DNA of 64,000 nt from CAMTUH01 sp947084935 (lineage in GTDB: Bacteria > Pseudomonadota > Gammaproteobacteria > Coxiellales > Coxiellaceae), in contig CAMTUH010000003.1 of the NCBI GenBank assembly GCA_947084935.1, positions 124,001-188,000 on the forward strand, given 5' to 3'. This document shows positions 26,112 to 33,919 of the stretch, piece by piece. Numbering within the stretch: position 1 is the first letter of the stretch; every line of letters starts with the position of its first letter. The position numbers and the translations under genes are program-made. The notes beneath the pieces were generated by a model that saw nothing but the letters and a program-made list of their open reading frames with translations, was not told the origin of the DNA and made no database searches.

Positions 26112-26999
26112 GTGAAGCTGGTCCTAAAAGAAGCCGTATTTATTGGCACCCTCGCCATTCTGATTATGCCCATTGCTACTTTTGCAGCGGGGCAATACAC
26201 ACAGATGGGTTATATAAAAATATATTCCGAGTATTATCCCAATCCGCACGCTCAGTTTAAAGGAACGATTATTTTCGAGAACGGTAGCGGCGTGTCTCTT
26301 ACGGAATGGACTCACAATAAAGCCTTTTTTCAATGCGCAAAGCAATACGGGAATCTTTTTATGTATGACCGAAATGGTGACGGCAAAAGCCCGCCGGATT
26401 TGAGCCTGTCGACAAAAAATCCCATGACGGCGAAGTTGATAAACACTACGCTAATGAAACTTCTTAAGAAGAGAAGTATAAAGCCGCCATATATTTTAGT
26501 TGCTCATTCCTATGGAGGAATGTACGCGGGTTATTTTGCTCGGAAATACCCCCATTTGATTAAAGGCATTTTGATGATTGATCCGGTACCCAATAATTAT
26601 GATTGGCCGGATAATCTTATCGAGCAACATGGTGCGACCATAAAAGAAATAAATCAAATGAAAAAAATGTCCAGTAAAGAAGTGTATGCTAAGTATCGCG
26701 CCAAGGCAGACAAACCCAATGCGATGACGGCGCAATTGTTCTGTCAGCTCATCGGTTTTGAGCAAACAAAAAAACAGGTTAATCAATTGCCGCCATTAAG
26801 TAATGATATTCCTGTCATCATTATTTCCTCAAGCTATATGAGGAAAAACGCGCCTATAAAAGGAGATTGGTATCAATTACAGCGACAATGGTTAAACAAA
26901 AATCTAAAAAGTAAAATTATGAAAATTCACAGCGGACATTTTATTCAGCTTGAGCATCCGAAGGCGGTGTGCAAGCAACTGAAGAAATTAACGAGTTGA
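26112..26999 (+). CDS. Secreted alpha/beta hydrolase
   Basis: About 295 residues with an N-terminal signal peptide (FIGTLAILIMPIATFAAGQY). The nucleophile elbow is in ILVAHSYGGMYAGYFARKYP, and a plausible catalytic His is near the end in HSGHFIQLEHP. The Asp is likely in LMIDPVP or later. The fold is that of lipase/esterase-type hydrolases, substrate unknown. The start codon is GTG at 26112 with only a weak GGA upstream. It is the first gene of the accessory segment between tRNA-Gln and lolB. Confidence 0.75.
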   Translation: MKLVLKEAVFIGTLAILIMPIATFAAGQYTQMGYIKIYSEYYPNPHAQFKGTIIFENGSGVSLTEWTHNKAFFQCAKQYGNLFMYDRNGDGKSPPDLSLSTKNPMTAKLINTTLMKLLKKRSIKPPYILVAHSYGGMYAGYFARKYPHLIKGILMIDPVPNNYDWPDNLIEQHGATIKEINQMKKMSSKEVYAKYRAKADKPNAMTAQLFCQLIGFEQTKKQVNQLPPLSNDIPVIIISSSYMRKNAPIKGDWYQLQRQWLNKNLKSKIMKIHSGHFIQLEHPKAVCKQLKKLTS

Positions 27000-27056
27000 A
27001 TTTATTAGTTGGGCTCATATAATCATGAGCTATTATCATAAAAAGGATGCTATGTG

Positions 27057-28130
27057 ATGGCCAATGAAATCAAAGATCGAGAATCAACAAATAGTGAAAT
27101 AGCTGCGGCTTCTTTAAGTTTTACCCAAGGCTATAAAGTTTTCTTAAACCAGTTAAAAGAAAAGATACGTTCTGCCAGATTGCGCGCTGCTTTGGCGGTA
27201 AATCGCGAGGTCATTCAACTTTATTGGCATATTGGTAAGGAGATTATTGAAAAGCAAAATTGGGGGAGCAGGCTCATTGAAACACTATCGCAGGATCTTC
27301 AAAATAGCTTCCCGGAAACGAGCGGCTTTTCTGTTAGAAACCTCCAAAGGATGAGGCAATTCGCTGTCTATTATCCGGACATCAAAATTCTGCCACAAAC
27401 CGTGGCACAATTGCCGTGGGGGCATATTTCTATTTTAATTCATAAGGTTAAGTCGCCCTCTATTCGGGAATGGTATGCCAATCAAGCCATCGAAAACGGA
27501 TGGTCAAGATATACCTTGGAATCATGCGTAAAACAGGGTTTATACGAAAGGCAAGGTAAGCAAGAAAACAAGGTATCTAACTTTATGACACGTCTTTCTT
27601 TACCACAATCTGCCTTGGCGCAAGACTTGTTGAAAAATCCTTATAACTTTGATTTTCTTGGTTTGCATGATGAAGCTCATGAGCGTGAAATAGAGTTTGC
27701 CTCAACACAGCATGTTACGAAATTCTTGCTTGAGTTGGGAAAAGGATTTTCATTTGTAGGAAACCAAGTTCCAATTACCGTTGGAGGCGAAGAATTTTTC
27801 ATTGATATGCTTTTTTTCAATTTGAAATTACGTTGTTTTTTAGTTATTGAAATAAAAGCCACAAAATTCAAGCCCGAACATGCGGGCCAGTTAAATTTTT
27901 ATTTAAATGCGGTCGATGATCTTGTAAAACACCCCAATGACAACCCAAGTATAGGGCTCCTTCTTTGTAAATCAAGCAATAAAACGGTTGCTGAATATGC
28001 GCTTAAAAGTATAGAAAAACCTATAGGTGTCTCTGAATATCAACTGATACGATCCATTCCTGAGAATTTAAAGACCAGTTTGCCAACCGTCGAAGAAATA
28101 GAAGCTGAATTAAATGAAATAACAAAGTAA
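27057..28130 (+). CDS. YhcG/DUF1016-type PD-(D/E)XK nuclease-fold protein
   Basis: The 357-residue protein has the DUF1016 N-terminal domain (LAVNREVIQLYWHIGKEIIEKQ...GWGSRLIETLSQDL pattern, SVRNLQRMRQFA) and a C-terminal nuclease-fold domain. The latter carries FFIDMLFFNLKLRCFLVIEIKATKF, with the Asp and Glu-x-Lys of the active site intact. These proteins travel with restriction, toxin and other defence or mobile loci; a DNA-cutting role is inferred. The ATG at 27057 has AAGGA nine bases upstream; a GTG directly before it is also possible. An SDR stump follows 11 bases after its stop. Confidence 0.85.
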   Translation: MANEIKDRESTNSEIAAASLSFTQGYKVFLNQLKEKIRSARLRAALAVNREVIQLYWHIGKEIIEKQNWGSRLIETLSQDLQNSFPETSGFSVRNLQRMRQFAVYYPDIKILPQTVAQLPWGHISILIHKVKSPSIREWYANQAIENGWSRYTLESCVKQGLYERQGKQENKVSNFMTRLSLPQSALAQDLLKNPYNFDFLGLHDEAHEREIEFASTQHVTKFLLELGKGFSFVGNQVPITVGGEEFFIDMLFFNLKLRCFLVIEIKATKFKPEHAGQLNFYLNAVDDLVKHPNDNPSIGLLLCKSSNKTVAEYALKSIEKPIGVSEYQLIRSIPENLKTSLPTVEEIEAELNEITK

Positions 28131-28141
28131 AGAGGGAAAAC

Positions 28142-28225
28142 ATGAAACCAGAAAAAGTAGCGATCATCACGGGTGCCAGTCGAGGGATCGGGTATGCCGT
28201 AGCAAGAGGGCTTAGCACTAGCTAA
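28142..28225 (+). pseudogene. N-terminal stump of a short-chain dehydrogenase
   Basis: Only 27 codons remain: ATG at 28142, the Rossmann dinucleotide motif VAIITGASRGIGYAVARGL, and a stop at 28223-28225. A functional SDR is about 250 residues. GAGGGAAAA before the ATG is the original ribosome-binding site. The rest was lost where the antitoxin/toxin block now begins, so the antitoxin stop on the other strand overlaps this stop. It marks a deletion or insertion junction. Confidence 0.8.
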
Positions 28226-28563
28226 GTTAACACGGCAAGTCCCTTATCAGCCACTAAATTGAGTAATTTCAATGAAGTACCGCGAGGATGTTTGTCCCCT
28301 TGTTCCCATTGGCGTACCGTTGATACCGAAGTATTTAAAAACTTTGCAAAAACGGCTTGACTTACTTTTTCATGAATGCGAATGCGCTTAATGTCGCGCG
28401 CGCTCAATTCCTTGAGCGGGGGCAAACACAGTGCATCGTATTCGCGCAAGGTAGTGGCATCGATGACACCTGCATCATACAATCCTTGAGCCATTTCATG
28501 AACCGTATTGAGTATTTTACTTTTAGTTCTTTTTTTTCGAAATTTCTTCCTCGCTTTTACCAT
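28222..28563 (-). CDS. HTH antitoxin of a HigBA/RelE-type pair
   Basis: The 113-residue protein has a C-terminal Cro/C1 HTH (RIHEKVSQAVFAKFLNTSVSTVRQWEQGDKHP pattern, residues about 60-95) typical of HigA-2/NadS antitoxins, which bind their own promoter and the toxin. The N-terminal part is basic (KKFRKKRTKSK). It overlaps the upstream toxin frame by seven bases, the normal order for this class. Because the toxin is truncated, it is probably a relic that still acts as a regulator, if expressed. Confidence 0.85.
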   Translation of the reverse strand: MVKARKKFRKKRTKSKILNTVHEMAQGLYDAGVIDATTLREYDALCLPPLKELSARDIKRIRIHEKVSQAVFAKFLNTSVSTVRQWEQGDKHPRGTSLKLLNLVADKGLAVLT

Positions 28564-28781
28564 AATTGCATTACCTCAATAATTTCTCCGATTTTAATTA
28601 GATAAGCACCTCGCTTACCCTGACCTGTACGAGCTATCCGTTTTTTGTATATACCACCACCCAAATTTGCTTCAAAAAGCCCATTTACTAACTCAGCGAT
28701 TGCCGTCTTTAATAGACTATCGGTGATTCCTTCCTTTTTAGCCCAGCGATTAAAACGCTTGTGCTTAAATATTCGTATCAA
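28557..28781 (-). pseudogene. Truncated HigB/RelE-family toxin
   Basis: The 74 residues begin like a complete toxin (MIRIFKHKRFNRWAKKEGI, then GLFEANLGGGIYKKRIARTG). They break off after GKRGAY. Family members continue with a further 30-40 residues (a strand pair and a YGFAKNER-like motif containing catalytic positions), but here the frame runs through IKIGEIIEVMQLW to a stop. The toxin is therefore probably inactive; an internal deletion at about 28600 is the simplest explanation. The antitoxin downstream is intact. Confidence 0.7.
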
Positions 28782-28865
28782 AAAACTTTCTCCTGATTAT
28801 ACCACAAAGTGGTAGCTTTAAAATGCCCAAGAAATTCTTTTTTGAAGGTGCCTTCGATGCGTCTG

Positions 28866-29246
28866 TTAAGATAGGGAAACTAACGGAATTTGCACTACCG
28901 GGGTAGAATCTTGAGACACCCGCGAATCGAATGCACACACGGCAGCCCATGCGGTGGTCACCACAATAATCGTAGCCTTGGTGAGCGCAGCGAACCAAGG
29001 AACTGAATTCCTCGGTTCGCAAAGCTCACCGAGGCTACAATCGAGGGCGTGGGCCAGTTCATCGGATAACCGCCTTGCAATCGCCGCAAAAACGGGGTTC
29101 TCCAGTAAATAATCCGACATGATGCAGCCCACGGTCAGTAATTGCCAAAAGGCAAACCACTGGTCGCGTTTAAAAGTGAGGGAATAAGTAACTTTTTTGT
29201 CGTGCTGGCGATCGCCAGCATCATCATTTAGACTATCGTCAGCCAT
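28866..29246 (-). CDS. Small membrane protein carrying an in-frame palindromic repeat
   Basis: A 126-residue frame with hydrophobic stretches (WFAFWQLLTVGCIMSDYLL, TIIVVTTAWAAVCAF). Residues about 70-92 (ELCEPRNSVPWFAALTKA) are encoded by the repeat at 28972-29038, so a mobile palindrome has been inserted without breaking the frame. Removing it rejoins DELAHALD to IIVVTTAW. No family is recognised. Whether the product is made is uncertain; the gene lies in a decayed accessory segment. Confidence 0.45.
   Translation of the reverse strand: MADDSLNDDAGDRQHDKKVTYSLTFKRDQWFAFWQLLTVGCIMSDYLLENPVFAAIARRLSDELAHALDCSLGELCEPRNSVPWFAALTKATIIVVTTAWAAVCAFDSRVSQDSTPVVQIPLVSLS
28972..29038. repeat. Dispersed palindromic repeat, copy inside a coding frame
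   Basis: A 67-bp palindrome from GTAGCCTTGGTGAGC to GCTCACCGAGGCTAC with GAATTCCT in the middle. Both halves are variants of the GTAGCC family in which GTGAGCGCAGCGAACC replaces the GGAGC part. It has no stop codon in the minus-strand reading frame and contributes about 22 residues to the protein at 28866-29246. Confidence 0.85.
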
Positions 29247-29382
29247 GATTAACTCCTATGTCAGTTAATTGTGGTTAGTGGCGGTGGGGTGTTGAACCAC
29301 TCCTCCGTCACGCTCTCTATTTCACACCAATGTGATTAAAAAATCAAGCAGTTAAAAATAAAGTCATAATTTTAGGAGCCGT

Positions 29383-30507
29383 TTACATTATCTGCAAGTC
29401 CGCTAAATAATGTTCCGCTTTTATTACTTCAATATCCCCGCGCCGATATTCTCGCGCAAGCTCATGTACCACTTGCTTGGCGGGGAGATGGTATTTATCA
29501 TGAAAATAGATCAGCGCTTTATTGACTTCACCGTCGGCGAATTTTGTTTCAATGATCTGCTCGATTTTATCGTCACAGGTCAAGGCGAAATCCACTTCTT
29601 GCTTATCTTTGGTGCGCAAATAATGCAGACGATAGTTTTTTGCTTCGTAATCTCTTTTCATGTAGATGTGTTTCACTAAACAAGTAGCAGAAAAGTTTTC
29701 AAACTGAGCGCCATGATCGCCTTTTACAAGGCCCGTATCGAAAAAATAAATTTTTGGTTCTTTTAAAATGCTGCGCGCAATATTTTTAGAGAAAGGAGTC
29801 ACTCTGAAAATAATATATAAATCTTCGAGCACTTGGATGTATTTTTTTACCGTATGGGGCGAAACAGAAACGTCTTCAGCAATGCCTTTAATTGAAATGG
29901 GCGAGCCCACTTTATAGCGCAGCAATTCAAATACGGTTTGCATCGCCTTGAGATTGCTGATGTTATCAAAATTAAGTACGTCAACAGTAATGAGGCTATT
30001 GATGTATTGCATCCGCCAACGTTCCGCATCGATATCGTTCGGTGCTAAATAAGGTTCTGGAAAACCACTCCGTGTCATTAAACGATTAATATCAATGGGC
30101 AAAGCCAGTTGTTTTAATTCAGCGGGCGATAAGGGTAAAAGATGGTGGGTAAAATAACGTCCGGCGAGTGAGTCCCCGGCTTTGCTAAAAGCGCTTAAGC
30201 GCGCACTTCCCGTGACGATGATTTTTAATGACTCGCGCTTGGTGTCGCAGAGACCCTTGAGGTAGTTTTTCCATTTCGGCATTTTGTGCAACTCATCTAA
30301 GATGAGGAGCTCGGTCGAAGGCAACCAGCCCTTGGCCTTAATGATTTTGCGATCTTCGATGGCGTCATAACTGAGGTACGTGGTGCGTTCAAATCCCCGG
30401 GCAATATCCTTGGCCAGCCATGACTTTCCAGCCTGTCGGGGGCCGACGATAAAGACCATTTTCTTTGCGAGGTCTTGGATGATTTTGTCTTTCTGATCCC
30501 GTTTCAT
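29383..30507 (-). CDS. AAA ATPase with C-terminal DUF4143 domain, paralogue 2
   Basis: The 374-residue protein has Walker A GPRQAGKSWLAK, Walker B LLILDELHKM, the GDSLAGRYF motif, a winged-helix segment (IKGIAEDVSVSPHTVKKYIQVL) and the DUF4143 core EVDFALT...IIETKFAD. It is clearly homologous to the protein at 7331-8485 along the whole length, though well diverged, so the duplication is old or the two arrived independently. Function is unknown. The promoter predicts a leaderless mRNA, as for paralogue 1. Confidence 0.85.
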   Translation of the reverse strand: MKRDQKDKIIQDLAKKMVFIVGPRQAGKSWLAKDIARGFERTTYLSYDAIEDRKIIKAKGWLPSTELLILDELHKMPKWKNYLKGLCDTKRESLKIIVTGSARLSAFSKAGDSLAGRYFTHHLLPLSPAELKQLALPIDINRLMTRSGFPEPYLAPNDIDAERWRMQYINSLITVDVLNFDNISNLKAMQTVFELLRYKVGSPISIKGIAEDVSVSPHTVKKYIQVLEDLYIIFRVTPFSKNIARSILKEPKIYFFDTGLVKGDHGAQFENFSATCLVKHIYMKRDYEAKNYRLHYLRTKDKQEVDFALTCDDKIEQIIETKFADGEVNKALIYFHDKYHLPAKQVVHELAREYRRGDIEVIKAEHYLADLQIM

Positions 30508-30572
30508 ATCGACTATTCTGCATCAGAATGCAAAAAAGTCAAGACCATTATGCATTTCAGTGCATAATGGTC
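30508..30572 (-). promoter_or_regulatory. Promoter and operator-like palindrome of the second leaderless ATPase gene
   Basis: On the minus strand, TTGACT (complement of 30537-30542) and AGAATA (complement of 30514-30519) are 17 bases apart, and the ATG follows the -10 box by six bases, predicting a leaderless transcript. Immediately upstream of the -35 is a perfect 12-bp inverted repeat, GACCATTATGCA (30543-30554) with TGCATAATGGTC (30561-30572). A further TTCTG...CAGAA repeat at 30516-30528 spans the -10 region. The string ATGGTCTTGACTTTT is shared with the 7.3-kb promoter. Confidence 0.7.
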
Positions 30573-30677
30573 GAAACCAAGGATTGAATACCTCCCCCTA
30601 TGCACCCAGCTAAGGGGGTGCGATTGCCATGCGATTATCCATAACCGCAAGGCTTTGTTTATGAGAACTGATTTTTT

Positions 30678-31289
30678 TTATAGCCCCCATCGTTTGATGG
30701 CAATTCTCATCGCTACGCGGGGATTCGATATTTGCAGCATTTGGGGAACGTCAACGCCGTTGAGTGATAAATAATGGGAGAATTGCACCGTAAATCCCGC
30801 TTGGCTTAATTGGATCAGGTGTCCGTATGAATCCCATTGACCGTGGTAATTTCCCGGGGCGGGAAGTCCACGCAACCAATAATAAAGACTGGATACCGGC
30901 AGTTGCCAGCCCAATTGTTGTTGCATGAGTTGTTCGGGCGTTTGCGCGGTAAAATATTCTTTTGCCGAACGCCACAACGTCACGCGACCGGGCTGCCCGG
31001 CAATATTGACGCTGTAAATATCCAGCGAAGATTGAATGTGAATTCGGTAATTTTGCCCTTTTTGTTCCCAATCGTAAGAGGCAATGACGGATTTATTGGG
31101 TTGGCGAATGCTGAAGGCGCCCGCAATATTCCATTGCTGCAGGTGACTCAACGCTTGACGGCGCTGTGCCCACGATTGTTTTTGGTAATGAGCGGATGAC
31201 GAGGGTACCGATAGAGTTGTGCAGGCTGATAGCGCAAGCACCAGTGAAGCAATTCCAAGAGAAACGATCCATCGGATATTCAGTCGCAT
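30678..31289 (-). CDS. lolB: Outer-membrane lipoprotein receptor LolB
   Basis: LolB accepts lipoproteins from periplasmic LolA and inserts them in the outer membrane. The 203-residue protein starts with a lipoprotein signal (IASLVLALSAC, lipobox LSAC). The LolB core includes LQQWNIAGAFSIRQP and SSLYYWLRGLPAPG. In most gammaproteobacteria lolB is followed by ispE, tRNA-Gln and prs; here 4.6 kb of accessory genes and no ispE separate lolB from tRNA-Gln. Confidence 0.93.
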   Translation of the reverse strand: MRLNIRWIVSLGIASLVLALSACTTLSVPSSSAHYQKQSWAQRRQALSHLQQWNIAGAFSIRQPNKSVIASYDWEQKGQNYRIHIQSSLDIYSVNIAGQPGRVTLWRSAKEYFTAQTPEQLMQQQLGWQLPVSSLYYWLRGLPAPGNYHGQWDSYGHLIQLSQAGFTVQFSHYLSLNGVDVPQMLQISNPRVAMRIAIKRWGL

Positions 31290-31307
31290 TGAGAATCTCC
31301 TACGTCA

Positions 31308-31501
31308 AATGGCACTATTTTAAGCTTCGTCGTCCTCACCAGGGATGGTGGGGATCCAAACCCAGGGAAGGAATTCTTGTCGAAATTTTCAATTTGGATC
31401 CCCCCGTCTTGGCGGTGATATTTCAGCGCCATTTTCAACTTCAGTAGACCGCCTGCGCGGGAGGACGACGGAATCTGCTTTTTTCTTAAAATAGTGCCAT
31501 T
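31308..31501. repeat. Nested palindromic element 6 (lolB/SDR spacer), MITE-like
   Basis: The outer arms AATGGCACTATTTTAAG (31308-31324) and complement (31485-31501) are 17 bp and perfect. A second pair is CGTCGTCCTC (31328-31337)/GAGGACGACG (31461-31470), and a third is GGGGATCCAAA (31350-31360)/TTTGGATCCCC (31393-31403). TCTCCT occurs just outside both ends (31296-31301, 31503-31508), a possible target duplication though not at equal distance. It fills the 234-bp gap upstream of lolB. A reading frame across it is an accident of the repeat. Confidence 0.8.
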
Positions 31502-31523
31502 GTCTCCTGTATCCTTTTCGTCA

Positions 31524-32249
31524 TTATAAAGACTTCCCCCCATCAAGAGAAATAATTTGTCCGGTGATGTGCGAATTTTCAATTAAGAAAAATACCGTTC
31601 GTGCGATGTCTTCCAGATTGCCGTATTTTTTTAAGGGTATCAGAGCCCTTTTCTTCTCGAGCTCGGCTTTAGCTTGGGATGTTTTCGGCAACGTAGGTCC
31701 CAGAGCAATCGCATTGACGCGAATGTGTGGCGCGAGCTCAAGCGCCAGCGACTTCGTGAGCATGTTGAGCCCAGCTTTACTGGCGCAATACACACCGTGA
31801 TCTCGGAAGGGTCGTGTGGCGTTGATGTCGCTCATATTAATGATGCAACCTTTGGATTTCAGCAAATGCGGCGAAGCAGCTTGCGATAAAAAATAAGGGG
31901 ATAATAAATTGGCATTCATCAATTCGTGCCATTGATCGGACGTTGTTTCGCCAACCGTCGTTGGAAAATATCGAGAAGCGTTGTTGATTAGCACATCCAG
32001 TCGCTTCCAGTGTTGGTAAGCGTGTGAAATTAATTTCGCGCAACGTTGAGGATCATCTAAATTTGCAGCCAGAGCAATGGCGGAATTGGGACGTTTCTCT
32101 AAACACTGTTGGAGGAGCTCTTCTGCTTCTTGTTTTGATTGGTCGTAATGAATAACCACGCGATAATCCTGAGCATGCAGCGCTTCGATGAGCGCCTTTC
32201 CAATGCGCCGGGCTGAGCCGGTAACAAGAGCTACTTTTTGGTTTGACAT
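31524..32249 (-). CDS. Short-chain dehydrogenase, pteridine reductase/FolM-like
   Basis: A 241-residue SDR with cofactor motif TGSARRIGKA, where the Arg-Arg is typical of NADPH-dependent pteridine reductases such as FolM and PTR1, rather than the usual TGxxxGIG. It also has LINNASRYFP, and catalytic Tyr/Lys in YCASKAGLNM. FolM-type enzymes reduce dihydromonapterin or dihydrofolate. A PTPS-like pterin enzyme lies 1.2 kb away, supporting a pterin role, but this remains inference. Start-to-start distance to divergent midA is only 27 bp. Confidence 0.8.
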   Translation of the reverse strand: MSNQKVALVTGSARRIGKALIEALHAQDYRVVIHYDQSKQEAEELLQQCLEKRPNSAIALAANLDDPQRCAKLISHAYQHWKRLDVLINNASRYFPTTVGETTSDQWHELMNANLLSPYFLSQAASPHLLKSKGCIINMSDINATRPFRDHGVYCASKAGLNMLTKSLALELAPHIRVNAIALGPTLPKTSQAKAELEKKRALIPLKKYGNLEDIARTVFFLIENSHITGQIISLDGGKSL

Positions 32250-32276
32250 TAGTTGATTTTCCGTTACAGTCGCATT

Positions 32277-33443
32277 ATGGTCAATAATCTACCCATTCCA
32301 GATCCGCTTTTACACGCACACGGCGCACGCGTTGAAGCTCATATCGCTGAAGAAATTCGTAAGCACGGCCCGATTCCCTTTGCGCGGTATATGTCGCTCG
32401 CTCTCTATGCGCCAGGACTGGGTTATTATAGCGCGGGACTGCGAAAAGTGGGTACTGGAGGTGATTTTGTGACGGCGCCGGAATTATCGCCCCTTTTTTC
32501 GCGTTGCGTGGCGAAACAATGTCTGCAGGTGCTGGCGGATTTGCCTTCAGGAGACATCTTGGAGTTGGGGGCAGGGACAGGAGCGATGGCTTTATCGTTG
32601 TTGCAGGAACTAGAAACACACGGCGTGCTTCCTGAGCATTATTTTATTTTAGAAGTCAGTGCCGATTTCCGCGAGCGACAGCAGCAACTGTTTCAGGAAA
32701 AAGCGTCACGGTTTTTAGATCGCGTGCGATGGCTCGATAGGTTGCCGGAGCAACCCATTCAGGGTGTCATTATTGGTAATGAAGTGGTGGACGCGATGCC
32801 GGTTCATAAATTTAAAATCGAATCAGGAATCAAAGAATTTTACGTGGATTATCGTGACGGAAAGTTTGTGTGGGAGTTGAGTGAACCAAGTTCGTCAGAG
32901 TTGGTTGCGAAGATAAAAGAATGGGAAGTACAGTTTCCGGAAAATTATGAATCGGAAATTAATTTGTGGGTGCAGCCGTGGATTGCTTCTTTGTCGGATG
33001 CGCTACAGAAAGGATTAATTTTATTGATTGATTACGGATTTCCACGACATGAGTATTATCATGCCGATCGAAATCAGGGCACTCTCATGTGCCATTATCA
33101 ACACCGCGCTCATTCGGATCCCTTGATTCTCACGGGATTGCAAGACATCACGGCCCACGTGGATTTTTCGAATGTAGCAGAAGCCGCTGCTCACCAAGGG
33201 CTGAGCGTTGCGGGCTACACGCATCAAGCGGCTTTCTTATTGAATTGTGGTCTGCTGGATTTTATTCAAAAAAGTGAAAATCCTGCGGATCATTATCGAG
33301 TGGCCCAGGAAATTAAACGCCTGACATTGCCGAGCGAAATGGGTGAGCTTTTTAAAGTGATTGCGTTGACACGAGGAGTTGATCGCGATTTAATCGGTTT
33401 TTCCAGTATGAATCAAGTGGAGCGATTATCATGTCCCGTATAG
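32277..33443 (+). CDS. MidA/NDUFAF7-family SAM-dependent methyltransferase
   Basis: The 388-residue protein shows the family signatures: PIPFARYMSLALYAPGLGYY near the N-terminus, GDFVTAPELSPLFSR, and the SAM site DILELGAGTGAMALSLL. NEVVDAMPVHKF follows. Homologues methylate an arginine of the mitochondrial complex I NDUFS2 subunit; the bacterial target is not firmly known but may be the matching NADH dehydrogenase subunit. The ATG at 32277 fits the conserved start. A longer upstream frame begins with a TTG and is not favoured. It overlaps the next gene by 13 bp. Confidence 0.88.
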   Translation: MVNNLPIPDPLLHAHGARVEAHIAEEIRKHGPIPFARYMSLALYAPGLGYYSAGLRKVGTGGDFVTAPELSPLFSRCVAKQCLQVLADLPSGDILELGAGTGAMALSLLQELETHGVLPEHYFILEVSADFRERQQQLFQEKASRFLDRVRWLDRLPEQPIQGVIIGNEVVDAMPVHKFKIESGIKEFYVDYRDGKFVWELSEPSSSELVAKIKEWEVQFPENYESEINLWVQPWIASLSDALQKGLILLIDYGFPRHEYYHADRNQGTLMCHYQHRAHSDPLILTGLQDITAHVDFSNVAEAAAHQGLSVAGYTHQAAFLLNCGLLDFIQKSENPADHYRVAQEIKRLTLPSEMGELFKVIALTRGVDRDLIGFSSMNQVERLSCPV

Positions 33444-33919
33444 TTACCTTGGATTTTTATCCCGAAGCGTTTGGTTTTAATATCGCACATTTTACGATGT
33501 TTTCTGCTACCGAGCGCGAACGTTGGCACGGACATAATTATTCCGTTGCCGCCTCTATAACAGCAAAAATCAACGAACCCGGGATCACTTTTAATTACGC
33601 ACTTTTTAAAGAAAGACTGACATCGTTGTGCCAGCAACTGGATTGTTGTTTTATTTTACCAGCCCGATCACCGTATTTAAAGATTTCTGAAAATGGAGAT
33701 CATTATAAAGTTATTTTTAACAACGACGAAATGTCTTTTTTGAAAAAAGATGTTTTACTGTTGCCAATTGCAAACACGACGCTCGAAGATTTTTCTCAGT
33801 GGTTTATTGATCAATTATCTGAAGATAAAGCGTTTATTGAAACTTACGGCATCCAAGCGATGACCGTTAAAGTTTTTAACGGTCCCGCGCAAAGCGCGCG
33901 TGCGGAATGGAGTTTATAA
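33431..33919 (+). CDS. 6-pyruvoyl-tetrahydropterin synthase-like protein
   Basis: A 162-residue protein with the zinc-binding histidines of the PTPS/QueD family (FNIAHFTMF and WHGHNYSV) and a C-terminal Glu region (ARAEWSL). The Cys near residue 62 (LTSLCQQLD) may be the catalytic one. Related enzymes act in biopterin, folate or queuosine synthesis. The spacing and weak similarity in the middle part do not let me decide between QueD and PTPS. It is translationally coupled to midA and overlaps convergent cca by six bases. Confidence 0.78.
   Translation: MSRIVTLDFYPEAFGFNIAHFTMFSATERERWHGHNYSVAASITAKINEPGITFNYALFKERLTSLCQQLDCCFILPARSPYLKISENGDHYKVIFNNDEMSFLKKDVLLLPIANTTLEDFSQWFIDQLSEDKAFIETYGIQAMTVKVFNGPAQSARAEWSL

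Noticed and set aside
30594..30621. CCCCC...GGGGG hairpin between lolB and the second ATPase gene as a terminator
   Set aside because: The stem is only about five to six pairs with alternative pairings and no T tract on either side, so I did not call it.
31280..31582. 100-codon minus-strand frame between lolB and the SDR gene
   Set aside because: It runs through the nested palindrome and into the SDR 3' end in another frame; the protein has no recognisable feature and no ribosome-binding site.
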